Positions 6,835 through 13,258 of a stretch of 13,258 bases of DNA are shown one piece after another (the stretch's first letter is position 1; each line of letters opens with the position of its first letter). The notes under the pieces were generated by a model, which was not told where the DNA came from, ran no database searches, and was given only the letters and a program-made list of their open reading frames with translations. Source of the DNA: JAHFJU01 sp964354865. Lineage in GTDB: Bacteria > Patescibacteriota > Gracilibacteria > UBA1369 > UM-FILTER-53-11. The position numbers and the translations under genes are program-made. The stretch is from contig CAYHBN010000042.1 in assembly GCA_964354865.1 (NCBI GenBank), forward strand, positions 1 to 13,258. Reading direction: 5' to 3'.

Positions 6835-7767
6835 ATGGAATTTACAGGAGCAGACATACTTGCAGCAGCACAATTCGACCGCTCATCAATTGAATCGGTT
6901 CTTTCAACGGCTCAGGCGCTTTTGCCGTATGCACGTAAAGAAAAGTGGGGAACTCAATTAGAGGGCAAAGTTTTGGCGGCGCTTTTTTACGAACCTTCAA
7001 CGCGAACTCGATTGTCTTTTGAAACGGCGATGGTTCGTCTTGGTGGGCGTGTGATTAGCGCGGTGGGTGTGCAGAATTCATCACTGACTAAAGGCGAAAC
7101 GTACTACGACACCGGCCGTGTGATTAACCAGTTTGCCGACGTGATTGCGATGAGACATGCTGAAAATGGCTCGGTGGCGAAGTTGGCCGAGGGTGCAGCT
7201 GTTCCCGTTTTGAACGCGGGTGACGGGAGTAATGAACATCCTACGCAGGCGCTTCTCGATTTGTTTACTATTCAACAGATTCATGGCAAGATCGACGGGC
7301 TCACCATTGCAATGGTGGGCGATTTAAAATATGGCCGCACGGTGCACTCTCTTTCTCAAATGCTGAGCCACTTTGGCGTGAAGTTGATTTTGGTTTCACC
7401 GAAAGAGTTGGCAATGCCCGAAGAGTATAAAAAGGAGTTAGTGGCGCGAGGCGCCCAATTAAGCGAAACAGAAGACATGATCGAGGCACTCAAGGGAGCA
7501 GATGTTTTATATATGACCCGTATTCAACAAGAACGATTTGAAGATCAAAAAGAGTACGAAAAGTTCCGCGATCGATATATTCTCACGCGTGCATTGGTCG
7601 AGCAGTACAATCCAAAAATCACGATTATGCACCCGCTCCCTCGCATTTGGGAGATCACGAAAGACGTAGATGACTGTGAGGGTGCTCACTACTTTACCCA
7701 GGTTCAGAATGGGGTGGCGGTAAGAATGGCTCTTTTGTGCATGGTGCTTGGGGTTGAGGTGGTCTAA
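6835..7767 (+). CDS. pyrB: Aspartate carbamoyltransferase catalytic chain
   Basis: PyrB condenses carbamoyl phosphate with aspartate to N-carbamoyl-aspartate, the committed pyrimidine step. From ATG 6835 the chain is 310 residues, matching the E. coli catalytic chain (about 310). The frame is open 74 codons further upstream, but that extension lacks family residues and contains the promoter and the divergent gene's start. Motifs: the carbamoyl-phosphate loop STRTR (55-59) in FYEPSTRTRLSFETAM, the S82-S83-L-T-K86 loop, H135-P-T-Q138, R168 in KYGRT, R229/Q231 in TRIQQ, and HPLPR (266-270). One oddity is W272 where most family members have Asp (PRVDEI). No regulatory chain gene (pyrI) is adjacent, so a simple trimer is likely. 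carA is nearby but on the opposite strand, and pyrC lies 3 kb downstream. Confidence 0.98.
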   Translation: MEFTGADILAAAQFDRSSIESVLSTAQALLPYARKEKWGTQLEGKVLAALFYEPSTRTRLSFETAMVRLGGRVISAVGVQNSSLTKGETYYDTGRVINQFADVIAMRHAENGSVAKLAEGAAVPVLNAGDGSNEHPTQALLDLFTIQQIHGKIDGLTIAMVGDLKYGRTVHSLSQMLSHFGVKLILVSPKELAMPEEYKKELVARGAQLSETEDMIEALKGADVLYMTRIQQERFEDQKEYEKFRDRYILTRALVEQYNPKITIMHPLPRIWEITKDVDDCEGAHYFTQVQNGVAVRMALLCMVLGVEVV

Positions 7768-7787
7768 GATTATTTGACAGGATTCTT

Positions 7788-7817
7788 GGCATGCAATCTG
7801 TTATTTATGCCTTTTTT
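7788..7817 (+). terminator. Weak intrinsic terminator candidate after pyrB
   Basis: GGCAT (7788-7792) pairs with ATGCC (7807-7811) around a 14-base loop and is followed directly by six T (7812-7817). The stem is only 5 bp (6 with a G-U pair), so termination may be leaky. The U tract abuts the extended -10 of the next gene. Confidence 0.4.
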
Positions 7818-7818
7818 G

Positions 7819-7827
7819 TGGTATAAT
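7819..7827 (+). promoter_or_regulatory. Extended -10 promoter of the SLT/hydrolase gene pair
   Basis: TGG-TATAAT (7819-7827) is a perfect extended -10. No good -35 lies at 16-18 bases; the TTGACA at 7774-7779 is 42 bases away and cannot pair with it. Start near 7834 would leave a short leader of about 16 bases, nearly all A and T, without SD. Confidence 0.65.
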
Positions 7828-7849
7828 CATATCAAATAAAAAATAAAAA

Positions 7850-9604
7850 ATGACACTTGTAAACGCTCCACTTGAAACAGGTATTAATCCTGCTGAAGGT
7901 CAAAAAGTAGATACTCAAAACGTTTGGAATACCGCAGAAGATTTAAAGATGCTTCGCAGAATTTGTAATGTTAGTGGTTCTGGTGCACGGGCAGAGAAAA
8001 TTACTGTTCCAGAAGCGGTTTTTTCGAAAAACGGAGATGTCTCTCAAGTAGTCGAAGGTATTATTTGGAATCTTGAGTTGCCGAATCAGACAGACGCTGA
8101 TTACATTCGCCTCATTTTTGAAAGCCGTATTGAGCGTGCACTCGCCGCGCAGGGAGTAAATCTTGATACTGTCACACATTTTCGTGTAGAAAAGGGAGTG
8201 CTTTTTTTAACAAATACGCAAAATGGCGTTATGTATGACTTTGCTCAAGTTGAGCTTTTTCCACGAGAATATACTTGTAATAAACATGTTTTGGACAAAC
8301 AGATGGCAATTCCTAATCAGGGAGCTATTGCCCTCAATTTAGATGGGAAAAAACCAGATGTGCTTTTGGGATCAGGAGATGCCTCGGAAGAAGGCAAACA
8401 CTCTCACAAAGAGTGGTACGAGAAAAAAACAGAGATGGCAAAACAAATGCTTTCACTGTGGCGTGAAGGTCGTTTGCTCGACACTGCTCGAGCTTTTGCA
8501 CGAAGCAATAAAGATGCACTTGAAGCCCTTTCTCAGCTTGAAGCACCAGATCCTAAAACGATAGACGCACAGTTTGAATCAAAGTTTTCTCATGAAGAAA
8601 TTTTCGGTCCCTATGGTGTGTACAATATTTTGCTCACGTTTGAGCGTGCGACAAAGGGGCGTTCAATTGAATCGCCAGTACGCGTAGAATTACGAGTTGG
8701 TTCTAAGAAAAATTCTGCGGCTGATCGCTATGCCGAGGCTTGGACATTATATGATGCAGAGCCAATAATGCCAGTAATTAGAGCCGAAAAGCCAGAAGTA
8801 ACTGCAGTAGCCCCAAAAAAGAAATCTGTTAAGACTTCGGTAAAAAAACCTGAAGCTGCTGTTTCAGAATCTCCTGCTATAGAGAAACCTAGGCCTATCG
8901 AAGTAGCGAAAAAAAATCCTAAAAGAATGAGGCGACCAGTTGAATCAATTAAAAAGGCGCTCGAACAAAATCCTGACTATAAAACGTTCGTAGATAACGC
9001 AGTTGCTCGCTATCAATTGCCAGCTCACTTGAAGGAGGTGATTTTAACGTGGATGCAGATTGAGGCGGGTATGAATCCAAAATCATCACGACAAGGTAGA
9101 CTTGCCCCGAAAGGCTTTGCACAGGCGATTCCTGCTACGCAGAAGAAATATTGGGGAGTTAATCAATCGTATTGGGAAGAAAAACGCGGAGAAAAAATGC
9201 CATATGACAAAAAAAATCCTGAAAAAATATTCTTTGATCCCGAAATTAGTGTCGATGTTATTGCATGGTATTTAAAAACGACTGCTAAAGAAAATAAAGT
9301 CGATCTTACTAATACTAGTAACGTTAAAGATCTCTATTTAATTTATAACATGGGTGGTGGCGGTTCCAGCGATCTGCGAAAATACTTGAAAAATAAAACA
9401 GAAGAAAATTTCAACAATATGCCCTCATTTTTACGCAAGCCGCAAAAAGATAAAGAGGGTAACGAAGTATTTAATGCAGATGGTAGCAAGAGGCTGATAT
9501 GGGAGGAACGCCTCGCTACAGCCAGAACTGCGCAGAAATTATTCGATGCGCTGTATGCAGATTTACATAAAGATGAATCGATATTAACAACTAATGCTCG
9601 CTAA
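7850..9604 (+). CDS. SLT/lysozyme-like lytic-transglycosylase protein without signal peptide
   Basis: The 584-residue protein has three parts. Residues 1-300 match no family I know; they are mixed helix and strand with scattered Cys (C39, C144). Residues about 305-365 are a low-complexity Lys/Pro/Ala/Glu linker (for example KKKSVKTSVKKPEAA). Residues about 366-575 look like a soluble lytic transglycosylase fold: ILTWMQIEAGMNPKSS with probable catalytic E405, KGFAQAIPAT (421-430), FDPEISVDVIAWYL with the 'dPe-x-n' helix, and IYNMGGGG (Y499, N500), the counterpart of the family's 'aYNaG'. Such enzymes cleave the glycan strands of peptidoglycan. There is no N-terminal signal peptide or transmembrane segment, so its route to the wall is unclear: holin-dependent or otherwise non-classical export, or a cytoplasmic role. 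It is followed after 11 bases by the hydrolase gene on the same strand. Function is inferred from the C-terminal domain only. Confidence 0.83.
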   Translation: MTLVNAPLETGINPAEGQKVDTQNVWNTAEDLKMLRRICNVSGSGARAEKITVPEAVFSKNGDVSQVVEGIIWNLELPNQTDADYIRLIFESRIERALAAQGVNLDTVTHFRVEKGVLFLTNTQNGVMYDFAQVELFPREYTCNKHVLDKQMAIPNQGAIALNLDGKKPDVLLGSGDASEEGKHSHKEWYEKKTEMAKQMLSLWREGRLLDTARAFARSNKDALEALSQLEAPDPKTIDAQFESKFSHEEIFGPYGVYNILLTFERATKGRSIESPVRVELRVGSKKNSAADRYAEAWTLYDAEPIMPVIRAEKPEVTAVAPKKKSVKTSVKKPEAAVSESPAIEKPRPIEVAKKNPKRMRRPVESIKKALEQNPDYKTFVDNAVARYQLPAHLKEVILTWMQIEAGMNPKSSRQGRLAPKGFAQAIPATQKKYWGVNQSYWEEKRGEKMPYDKKNPEKIFFDPEISVDVIAWYLKTTAKENKVDLTNTSNVKDLYLIYNMGGGGSSDLRKYLKNKTEENFNNMPSFLRKPQKDKEGNEVFNADGSKRLIWEERLATARTAQKLFDALYADLHKDESILTTNAR

Positions 9605-9615
9605 CATTTTTATAT

Positions 9616-10812
9616 ATGACAATCGAAGCACAAAAACAAAATTATGACGTTCCTACAGAAATTCTTAAAACAGCTAAAGAGCGTGCGGATTATTCAAAAA
9701 ACTATTTGGCGAAAATAAAAAAATCTCCTGAAGATTTTGCGAAAGAAGTGTATGCGGTTTTTGGAATTAAATTTGATGCAGCAACGAATGAAGGTTTAAC
9801 TCGTGGAGTCTTTGAGCTTCAAAAAAAGCTTAGCATGAATGCTAAATCGTGTGATGCAAAGCTCGGAAAAAATACGTATGGCATGTATGTAAATAAAATA
9901 GGAACACAATTTTCTGAATTTAAAGATCGATTGTTCAGTGCAAAAGATACTGTAGAAAATGGTTTAAGTGATGCGTCAAAAGGTGCAGCAAGTATTATAG
10001 GGAGAGCGTTCGGTAAAGTCCCCGTTTTAACAGATAAAGCAAAAGAAGAAAACGAAGTTAAGTTTGAGAAAAGAGTATTCGATGTGTTTTTTGACTCAAA
10101 TACTAAATACAAGGTGGTGATGTTTGTTCCCGAAGGTGCTGATGGTTCAGTAGAGGTATTTTTTAATGGAAACGATGTCTCGGTGGATGATTCCCGTTTA
10201 ATTATGAAAATTCCAGATTACCTGGAAAAAAAATGGAAAACAGGAAAACGACCAATTTATGCAATGCTTGTGGGGAAAGATAAAGGGCACTCAGATGATA
10301 AATATTCCGTACTGACAAAACGGTATGTAGATAATGGAGAAAAAAAGTCCGCATTTTCTCTCATTTTATGTTATATTGAAAGAAATTCAGGAGTGCAGGC
10401 AAAGAGTCGTGATGTTGTGATTTCTGGTTGGAGTCGTGGCGGATCTGCTCTCAGAAATATTTTGGCACAGAATGATCCCTCGTTAGCTCGGGTCAAAGCC
10501 GTAAATAACTACGATGGTGTTTACATGCAGAGTACAATTAATGCCATGGCTAACTTTGCTCGTGCTCATAAGGATTGTCAGGTTAACTTGGCATACCAAA
10601 TTAGTGCTGCATCAGGCACTATGAAATATGGCAATGACTTTAAAGAAATGACAAAAGGGTTGATTAATGTCGATGTGAGAGCAGTACGCGATCTTTTTCA
10701 TAGCGAAATTGCAGAGCAGTTTCTTCGAAAATTTGCAGGGCTGCCCCCAACGAAAGAGTTAACTAATAGACAACTTGGCATTGAAAATGCACCACAGCCC
10801 CCCAACGTTTGA
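9616..10812 (+). CDS. Peptidoglycan-binding-like plus alpha/beta-hydrolase-like protein
   Basis: The 398-residue protein has no signal peptide. Residues about 40-95 resemble a PG_binding_1 domain: FGIKFDAATNEGLTRGVFEL then LQKKLSM and DAKLGKNTYGMYV, echoing the family's 'T-r-x-A-V-x-x-f-Q' and 'd-G-x-l-G-x-x-T'. After a helical spacer (100-155), residues 156-380 look like an alpha/beta hydrolase: strands VVMFVPEG and VEVFFNGND, then the nucleophile elbow G271-W-S273-R-G275-G after VVIS. H362 (LFHSEIAEQFL) is the best catalytic His. D300 (NNYDGVY) is a possible acid but lies closer to the nucleophile than usual. Substrate unknown; an esterase, amidase or deacetylase acting on wall or polysaccharide is a guess from the neighbour. 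It is 11 bases after the SLT gene and lacks its own SD or clear promoter, so the two are probably co-transcribed. Its TGA stop overlaps the -35 of pyrC. It is AT-rich (18 G/C of 60 at 9661-9720). Confidence 0.8.
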   Translation: MTIEAQKQNYDVPTEILKTAKERADYSKNYLAKIKKSPEDFAKEVYAVFGIKFDAATNEGLTRGVFELQKKLSMNAKSCDAKLGKNTYGMYVNKIGTQFSEFKDRLFSAKDTVENGLSDASKGAASIIGRAFGKVPVLTDKAKEENEVKFEKRVFDVFFDSNTKYKVVMFVPEGADGSVEVFFNGNDVSVDDSRLIMKIPDYLEKKWKTGKRPIYAMLVGKDKGHSDDKYSVLTKRYVDNGEKKSAFSLILCYIERNSGVQAKSRDVVISGWSRGGSALRNILAQNDPSLARVKAVNNYDGVYMQSTINAMANFARAHKDCQVNLAYQISAASGTMKYGNDFKEMTKGLINVDVRAVRDLFHSEIAEQFLRKFAGLPPTKELTNRQLGIENAPQPPNV

Positions 10813-10837
10813 CGCATAGGGTAGCCGCGAGTACTGT
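10809..10837 (+). promoter_or_regulatory. Candidate promoter for leaderless pyrC
   Basis: TTGACG (10809-10814, 5 of 6) and TACTGT (10832-10837, keeps TA and final T) are 17 bases apart. The predicted start is 10844, one base before the A of the ATG at 10845. The -35 overlaps the TGA stop of the preceding gene (10810-10812). The -10 is weak, but the geometry repeats that of pyrB. Confidence 0.48.
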
Positions 10838-10844
10838 ATGAGTA

Positions 10845-12245
10845 ATGAAAAAAACTCTTCTTTTTAAGCACGCGCACATCGTTACCCCTACGGGAACGGT
10901 GAAGGGCGATTTGTTGGTTGTAGACGGAAAAATTGTGGCGATCGGCGATGCGGCGAATGGTGCGTATGAAAAACTTTGTGAAAAAAAGGGCGAGGATTTG
11001 TGTGGAACGGTAGACTGTATGGGCATGCATCTTTTACCTGGTGGCATTGATATGCATGTGCATTTTCGAGAGCCAGGCGATACGCATAAAGAGGATTTTG
11101 ATACAGGTTCACGCGCGGCGATAAGTGGGGGAGTAACGACGGTTGTCGATATGCCGAATACGAATCCGCCGGTTTTGACGGTAGCGGCACTTGAAGAAAA
11201 AAAGGCTTTGGCTCGTGAAAAATCACATGTGAATACCTATTTTTATTTTGGTGCGAGCCAAGAATTCGGCCCTGATAAAAACGCCGATAATTGTGAAGAA
11301 ATTAAAAAGGCATTAGAAGATCCGCTGGTGCTCGGTCTTAAAATTTACACCGCGCGTTCGACGGGCGGCCTGCTTGTAACGCAAACTCAGTTGTTAGAAA
11401 AAATGATGACGCTTGCAGCCGAGGCTGGAAAGTTTTCAATTGTTCACGCCGAAGACAGCGACGAAGTTGATTTGATGGAAAGCCGTTTTGCAAACGCGAT
11501 TGAACCACGTACTCATTCATTGATACGCAATCCGATGACTGCCTATGCGGCAACAAAACGAGTTATTCATCTTGCGAAAAAAGTTGGTGCCCGTGTGCAC
11601 ATTACTCATTTGTCGACGGCGCTCGAAGTTGATGAAGTTAAAAAGTGTGGAGGCGGTTTTGGTTCTGACATAGAAGAAGCAGAAAGAAAAAACGCATTTC
11701 GCGTGACTTCGGACTGTACGCCGCATCATCTTTTTTTGACTGACGAAGATTATTCTCAGTGGGGGAATATGGTGAAAGTGAATCCGCCACTTCGTTTTGA
11801 AGAAGACAAAGATGCTCTTTGGCTTGCGCTCAAAAAAGGCGTTATTAATGCCGTTGCAACAGATCACGCGCCGCATACGCGTGCCGAAAAGACTGGGCAG
11901 TACATGCAGGTTCCGGCAGGAATTCCTGGTGTTGAACTAATGGTTCCACTTCTGCTCGATGCGGTGAATCATGGCGAATTAACGCTCGCTCGAGTGGTTG
12001 AGCTGGTTGCTCAAAATCCTGCAAAAATTCTTGGCCTTTCTTCAAAAGGGGCTCTCGAAGTTGGCTTCGATGCTGATTTGATTCTCGTCGATATGAATAA
12101 AGTTCAAAAAGTTGGTGAGCACAAATTCAACGAGCAGCCCGGTTCATTTAATGGCTATTTCTCGAAAGCGGGTTGGTCGCCGTATGAAGGCCGTTCATTA
12201 AAAGGGTGGCCTATTAAAGTGTGGGTTAACGGCGTTGAGGTCTGA
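10845..12245 (+). CDS. pyrC: Dihydroorotase, class I
   Basis: PyrC closes N-carbamoyl-aspartate to dihydroorotate in a zinc-dependent reaction. At 466 residues it is somewhat longer than usual class I enzymes (about 425-430). Metal and substrate motifs are all present: DMHVHFREPG with H71, H73 and R75; DMPNT with N105; the probable carboxylated lysine K166 in GLKIYTARSTGG; H201 in HAED; H255 in THLS; and D340 with H341 in ATDHAPH. Extra length comes from a Cys-bearing insert at about 41-60 (C45, C53, C58) and one at about 267-284 (KKCGGGFGSDIEEAERKN). The C-terminal beta sandwich ends in GWPIKVWVNGVEV. No SD; a promoter-like pair ends seven bases before the ATG. The last 20 bases overlap the convergent 119-aa gene. 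Confidence 0.98.
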   Translation: MKKTLLFKHAHIVTPTGTVKGDLLVVDGKIVAIGDAANGAYEKLCEKKGEDLCGTVDCMGMHLLPGGIDMHVHFREPGDTHKEDFDTGSRAAISGGVTTVVDMPNTNPPVLTVAALEEKKALAREKSHVNTYFYFGASQEFGPDKNADNCEEIKKALEDPLVLGLKIYTARSTGGLLVTQTQLLEKMMTLAAEAGKFSIVHAEDSDEVDLMESRFANAIEPRTHSLIRNPMTAYAATKRVIHLAKKVGARVHITHLSTALEVDEVKKCGGGFGSDIEEAERKNAFRVTSDCTPHHLFLTDEDYSQWGNMVKVNPPLRFEEDKDALWLALKKGVINAVATDHAPHTRAEKTGQYMQVPAGIPGVELMVPLLLDAVNHGELTLARVVELVAQNPAKILGLSSKGALEVGFDADLILVDMNKVQKVGEHKFNEQPGSFNGYFSKAGWSPYEGRSLKGWPIKVWVNGVEV

Positions 12246-12585
12246 ATGAAAGTACATCCGCCTTGTAATTTGCTTCTAAGAAATACGCGCGTACTGCTGT
12301 TTCAACGCCATCTTGAGAAATAGGCACTCCTAATCTGTGTGCAAAATTTCTGAGGTCTTCTTTAGTATGCAGAGAAGTTTCTTGACCAAGCTCTGGAATC
12401 AATCTTGTTATATCGTTTATTATTTCTCCTCCTGCGATACTTTCTAGAACTTTTGTCACTTGTATTTTTGTTAAATGGGTAAGCCTTTTTACAAAGGCTT
12501 CGGTGATACTCTGGTGCTCTAATGTTTGCTCTTCGTGTGGTTCACTATCAACACTTGGTATTGCTGGTAATCTCGATACAATCAT
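12226..12585 (-). CDS. Small protein of unknown function, 119 aa
   Basis: I do not recognise this gene. The product is soluble, without a signal peptide or membrane segment, and mostly helical by appearance. A Glu/His-rich stretch (15-28) is followed by a helix (29-55) and GGEIINDITRLIPELGQET (52-70), then LRNFAHRLGVPISQDGVETAVRAYF (78-102, keyed by G85 and P87), which could be a small helical bundle. I take it as real because it fills the only open space between pyrC and the next gene, its composition is protein-like, and an extended -10 lies upstream. It overlaps pyrC tail to tail by 20 bases. No SD; the ATG follows an A/T tract. Confidence 0.6.
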   Translation of the reverse strand: MIVSRLPAIPSVDSEPHEEQTLEHQSITEAFVKRLTHLTKIQVTKVLESIAGGEIINDITRLIPELGQETSLHTKEDLRNFAHRLGVPISQDGVETAVRAYFLEANYKADVLSFRPQRR

Positions 12586-12618
12586 TTGAAAAAAATAAAA
12601 GATAAATTAACTGCACTA

Positions 12619-12627
12619 CTTATAACA
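12619..12627 (-). promoter_or_regulatory. Extended -10 candidate for the 119-aa gene
   Basis: On the minus strand 12627-12619 reads TGT-TATAAG, an extended -10 with 5 of 6 hexamer matches and no clear -35. Start near 12612 would leave a leader of about 27 bases. Same layout as the promoters at 6768-6776 and 7819-7827. Confidence 0.45.
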
Positions 12628-12680
12628 AAAGCAAATATAGAAAGCCACATTCCCACGATTAGTGAGTACAAACCTGAAAT

Positions 12681-12713
12681 ACAAGCCGCAAAAGCTTGTT
12701 TCTGCTATGGCAG
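12681..12713 (+). repeat. Two small tandem hairpins upstream of the C39 peptidase gene
   Basis: ACAAGC (12681-12686) pairs with GCTTGT (12694-12699) around CGCAAAA, and CTGC (12702-12705) pairs with GCAG (12710-12713) around TATG. Both are short (6 and 4 bp). They may be leader structure before the SD at 12723, or chance. No long U tract follows, so not a convincing terminator. Confidence 0.25.
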
Positions 12714-12722
12714 CGTGGTATT

Positions 12723-12730
12723 GAGGAAAG
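12723..12730 (+). promoter_or_regulatory. Shine-Dalgarno site of the C39 peptidase gene
   Basis: GAGGAAAG ends one base before the ATG at 12732, with its GAGG core (12723-12726) five bases away. It fixes the start. It is notable as the only clear SD at the expected distance from any chosen start in this window. Confidence 0.55.
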
Positions 12731-12731
12731 T

Positions 12732-13258
12732 ATGAAACATTCTACGATTCTTTCTAAACTTGCCGTTCGCTTTATTTCTTTACTGTTAATTGGTCTTATT
12801 TCTGTTACTCCTGTTGCAACTGTTTTTGCTCAAGGAGATGAGGTTTTACCCGATGTTATTGCCACGGAAATAGCTCCTCCCGAGTCGGCCACTCCTCTCA
12901 TAGAAAATTCAGAGGTTGTAGCTCCGGTTACGAGCGAAGAATCGCCCACGCCATTACTCGTTTCTCCTGATGCAACCGCTGTTCCACAAACCACGGTAGA
13001 ACCCGTTTCGAGCGAGGAAAAAGTCGAGGCAGAAGCGTTAGAAGATGAGTCTGATGATGGTGAAAGTGAAGATCAGTTGGATCTTGGAGATGAATCAGCT
13101 GAAAATGATGCGTTGAAGAATTTTACCGGAGTGGTTCGCCAGTCAAAACCATATACCTGTGGTCCTGCTTCGTTGGCAACATTAAGAACTCAGTTGGGAG
13201 ATGAAACATCAGAGGCTGACGTTCTTGACTATATTACTGATCTATCTGAAGAGAAGGG
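12732..13258 (+). CDS. Secreted C39-like (papain-fold) cysteine peptidase, partial at the right edge
   Basis: 175 codons are visible before the window ends. Residues 1-33 are a signal peptide: MKHSTILSKL with basic residues, a hydrophobic core LLLIGLISV, and a cleavage-like VFA-Q. Residues 35-130 are a disordered, acidic Pro/Glu/Ser/Val linker (for example SEEKVEAEALEDESDDGES). From about 131 a C39-type domain starts: GVVRQSKPYTCGPASLATL with Q137 (oxyanion-hole position) and nucleophile C143, then a helix and EADVLDYI. The catalytic His and Asp would be beyond the edge. Peptidase C39 domains process double-glycine leaders when fused to ABC exporters. Stand-alone secreted versions such as this one (peptidase_C39_2 type) are mostly uncharacterised. 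It stands 146 bases from the divergent 119-aa gene. Confidence 0.83.
   Translation, partial: MKHSTILSKLAVRFISLLLIGLISVTPVATVFAQGDEVLPDVIATEIAPPESATPLIENSEVVAPVTSEESPTPLLVSPDATAVPQTTVEPVSSEEKVEAEALEDESDDGESEDQLDLGDESAENDALKNFTGVVRQSKPYTCGPASLATLRTQLGDETSEADVLDYITDLSEEK

Noticed and set aside
7774..7779. Perfect TTGACA downstream of pyrB
   Set aside because: No -10 lies at 16-18 bases; the TATAAT at 7822 is 42 bases away, so it is not a working pair.
1..13258. CRISPR arrays, tRNA or rRNA genes, transposases, riboswitches
   Set aside because: No regularly spaced repeats, no cloverleaf or conserved rRNA segments, no transposase motifs and no recognisable aptamer were seen by eye.

Overview
The window looks like the chromosome of an uncultivated bacterium of the candidate phyla radiation (Patescibacteria). 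This is inferred from gene style and has not been tested by phylogeny. The pointers are small compact genes on alternating strands, SLH-domain surface proteins of a style I associate with that group, stand-alone pyr genes, and almost no Shine-Dalgarno sequences. TGA acts as a normal stop (9616-10812 and pyrC both end in TGA at sensible lengths), so the recoded TGA=Gly lineages (Gracilibacteria/Absconditabacteria) are unlikely.

Layout. 1-1004 (minus) is the N-terminal part of a DEDDh exonuclease fused to a DinG-type helicase-like region whose Walker A loop appears destroyed. 1115-2203 (plus) and 2294-4789 (minus) are two convergent secreted SLH-domain proteins sharing one bidirectional terminator. 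4833-5966 (minus) is carA. 6018-6740 (minus) is an uncharacterised, possibly GNAT-like protein. 6835-7767 (plus) is pyrB. 7850-9604 and 9616-10812 (plus) are a two-gene unit: a lytic-transglycosylase-like (SLT) protein, then a peptidoglycan-binding-like plus serine-hydrolase protein. Neither has a signal peptide. 10845-12245 (plus) is pyrC. 12226-12585 (minus) is a small unknown gene overlapping the pyrC end tail to tail. 12732-13258 (plus) is the start of a secreted C39-like cysteine peptidase running off the right edge.

How the genes fit. CarA (with a CarB not in the window), PyrB and PyrC carry out the first three steps of de novo pyrimidine synthesis, from glutamine and bicarbonate to dihydroorotate. 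They are not one operon. They lie on both strands with unrelated genes between them, and each has a promoter-like sequence whose -10 element sits only about 7-9 bases before the ATG, which predicts leaderless or near-leaderless mRNAs. Three other genes (6018-6740, 7850-9604, 12226-12585) are instead preceded by extended -10 elements (TGn plus TATAAT-like) with no clear -35. The remaining genes concern the envelope: SLH proteins for wall anchoring, SLT/hydrolase proteins for wall or polymer cleavage, and an exported cysteine peptidase.

The observations most worth a second look are the apparently helicase-dead DinG-like protein, the repeated leaderless promoter layout of the pyr genes, and the signal-less SLT plus hydrolase pair between pyrB and pyrC. 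I see no rRNA, tRNA, CRISPR array, transposase or long direct repeat. No gene-free stretch exceeds 150 bases.
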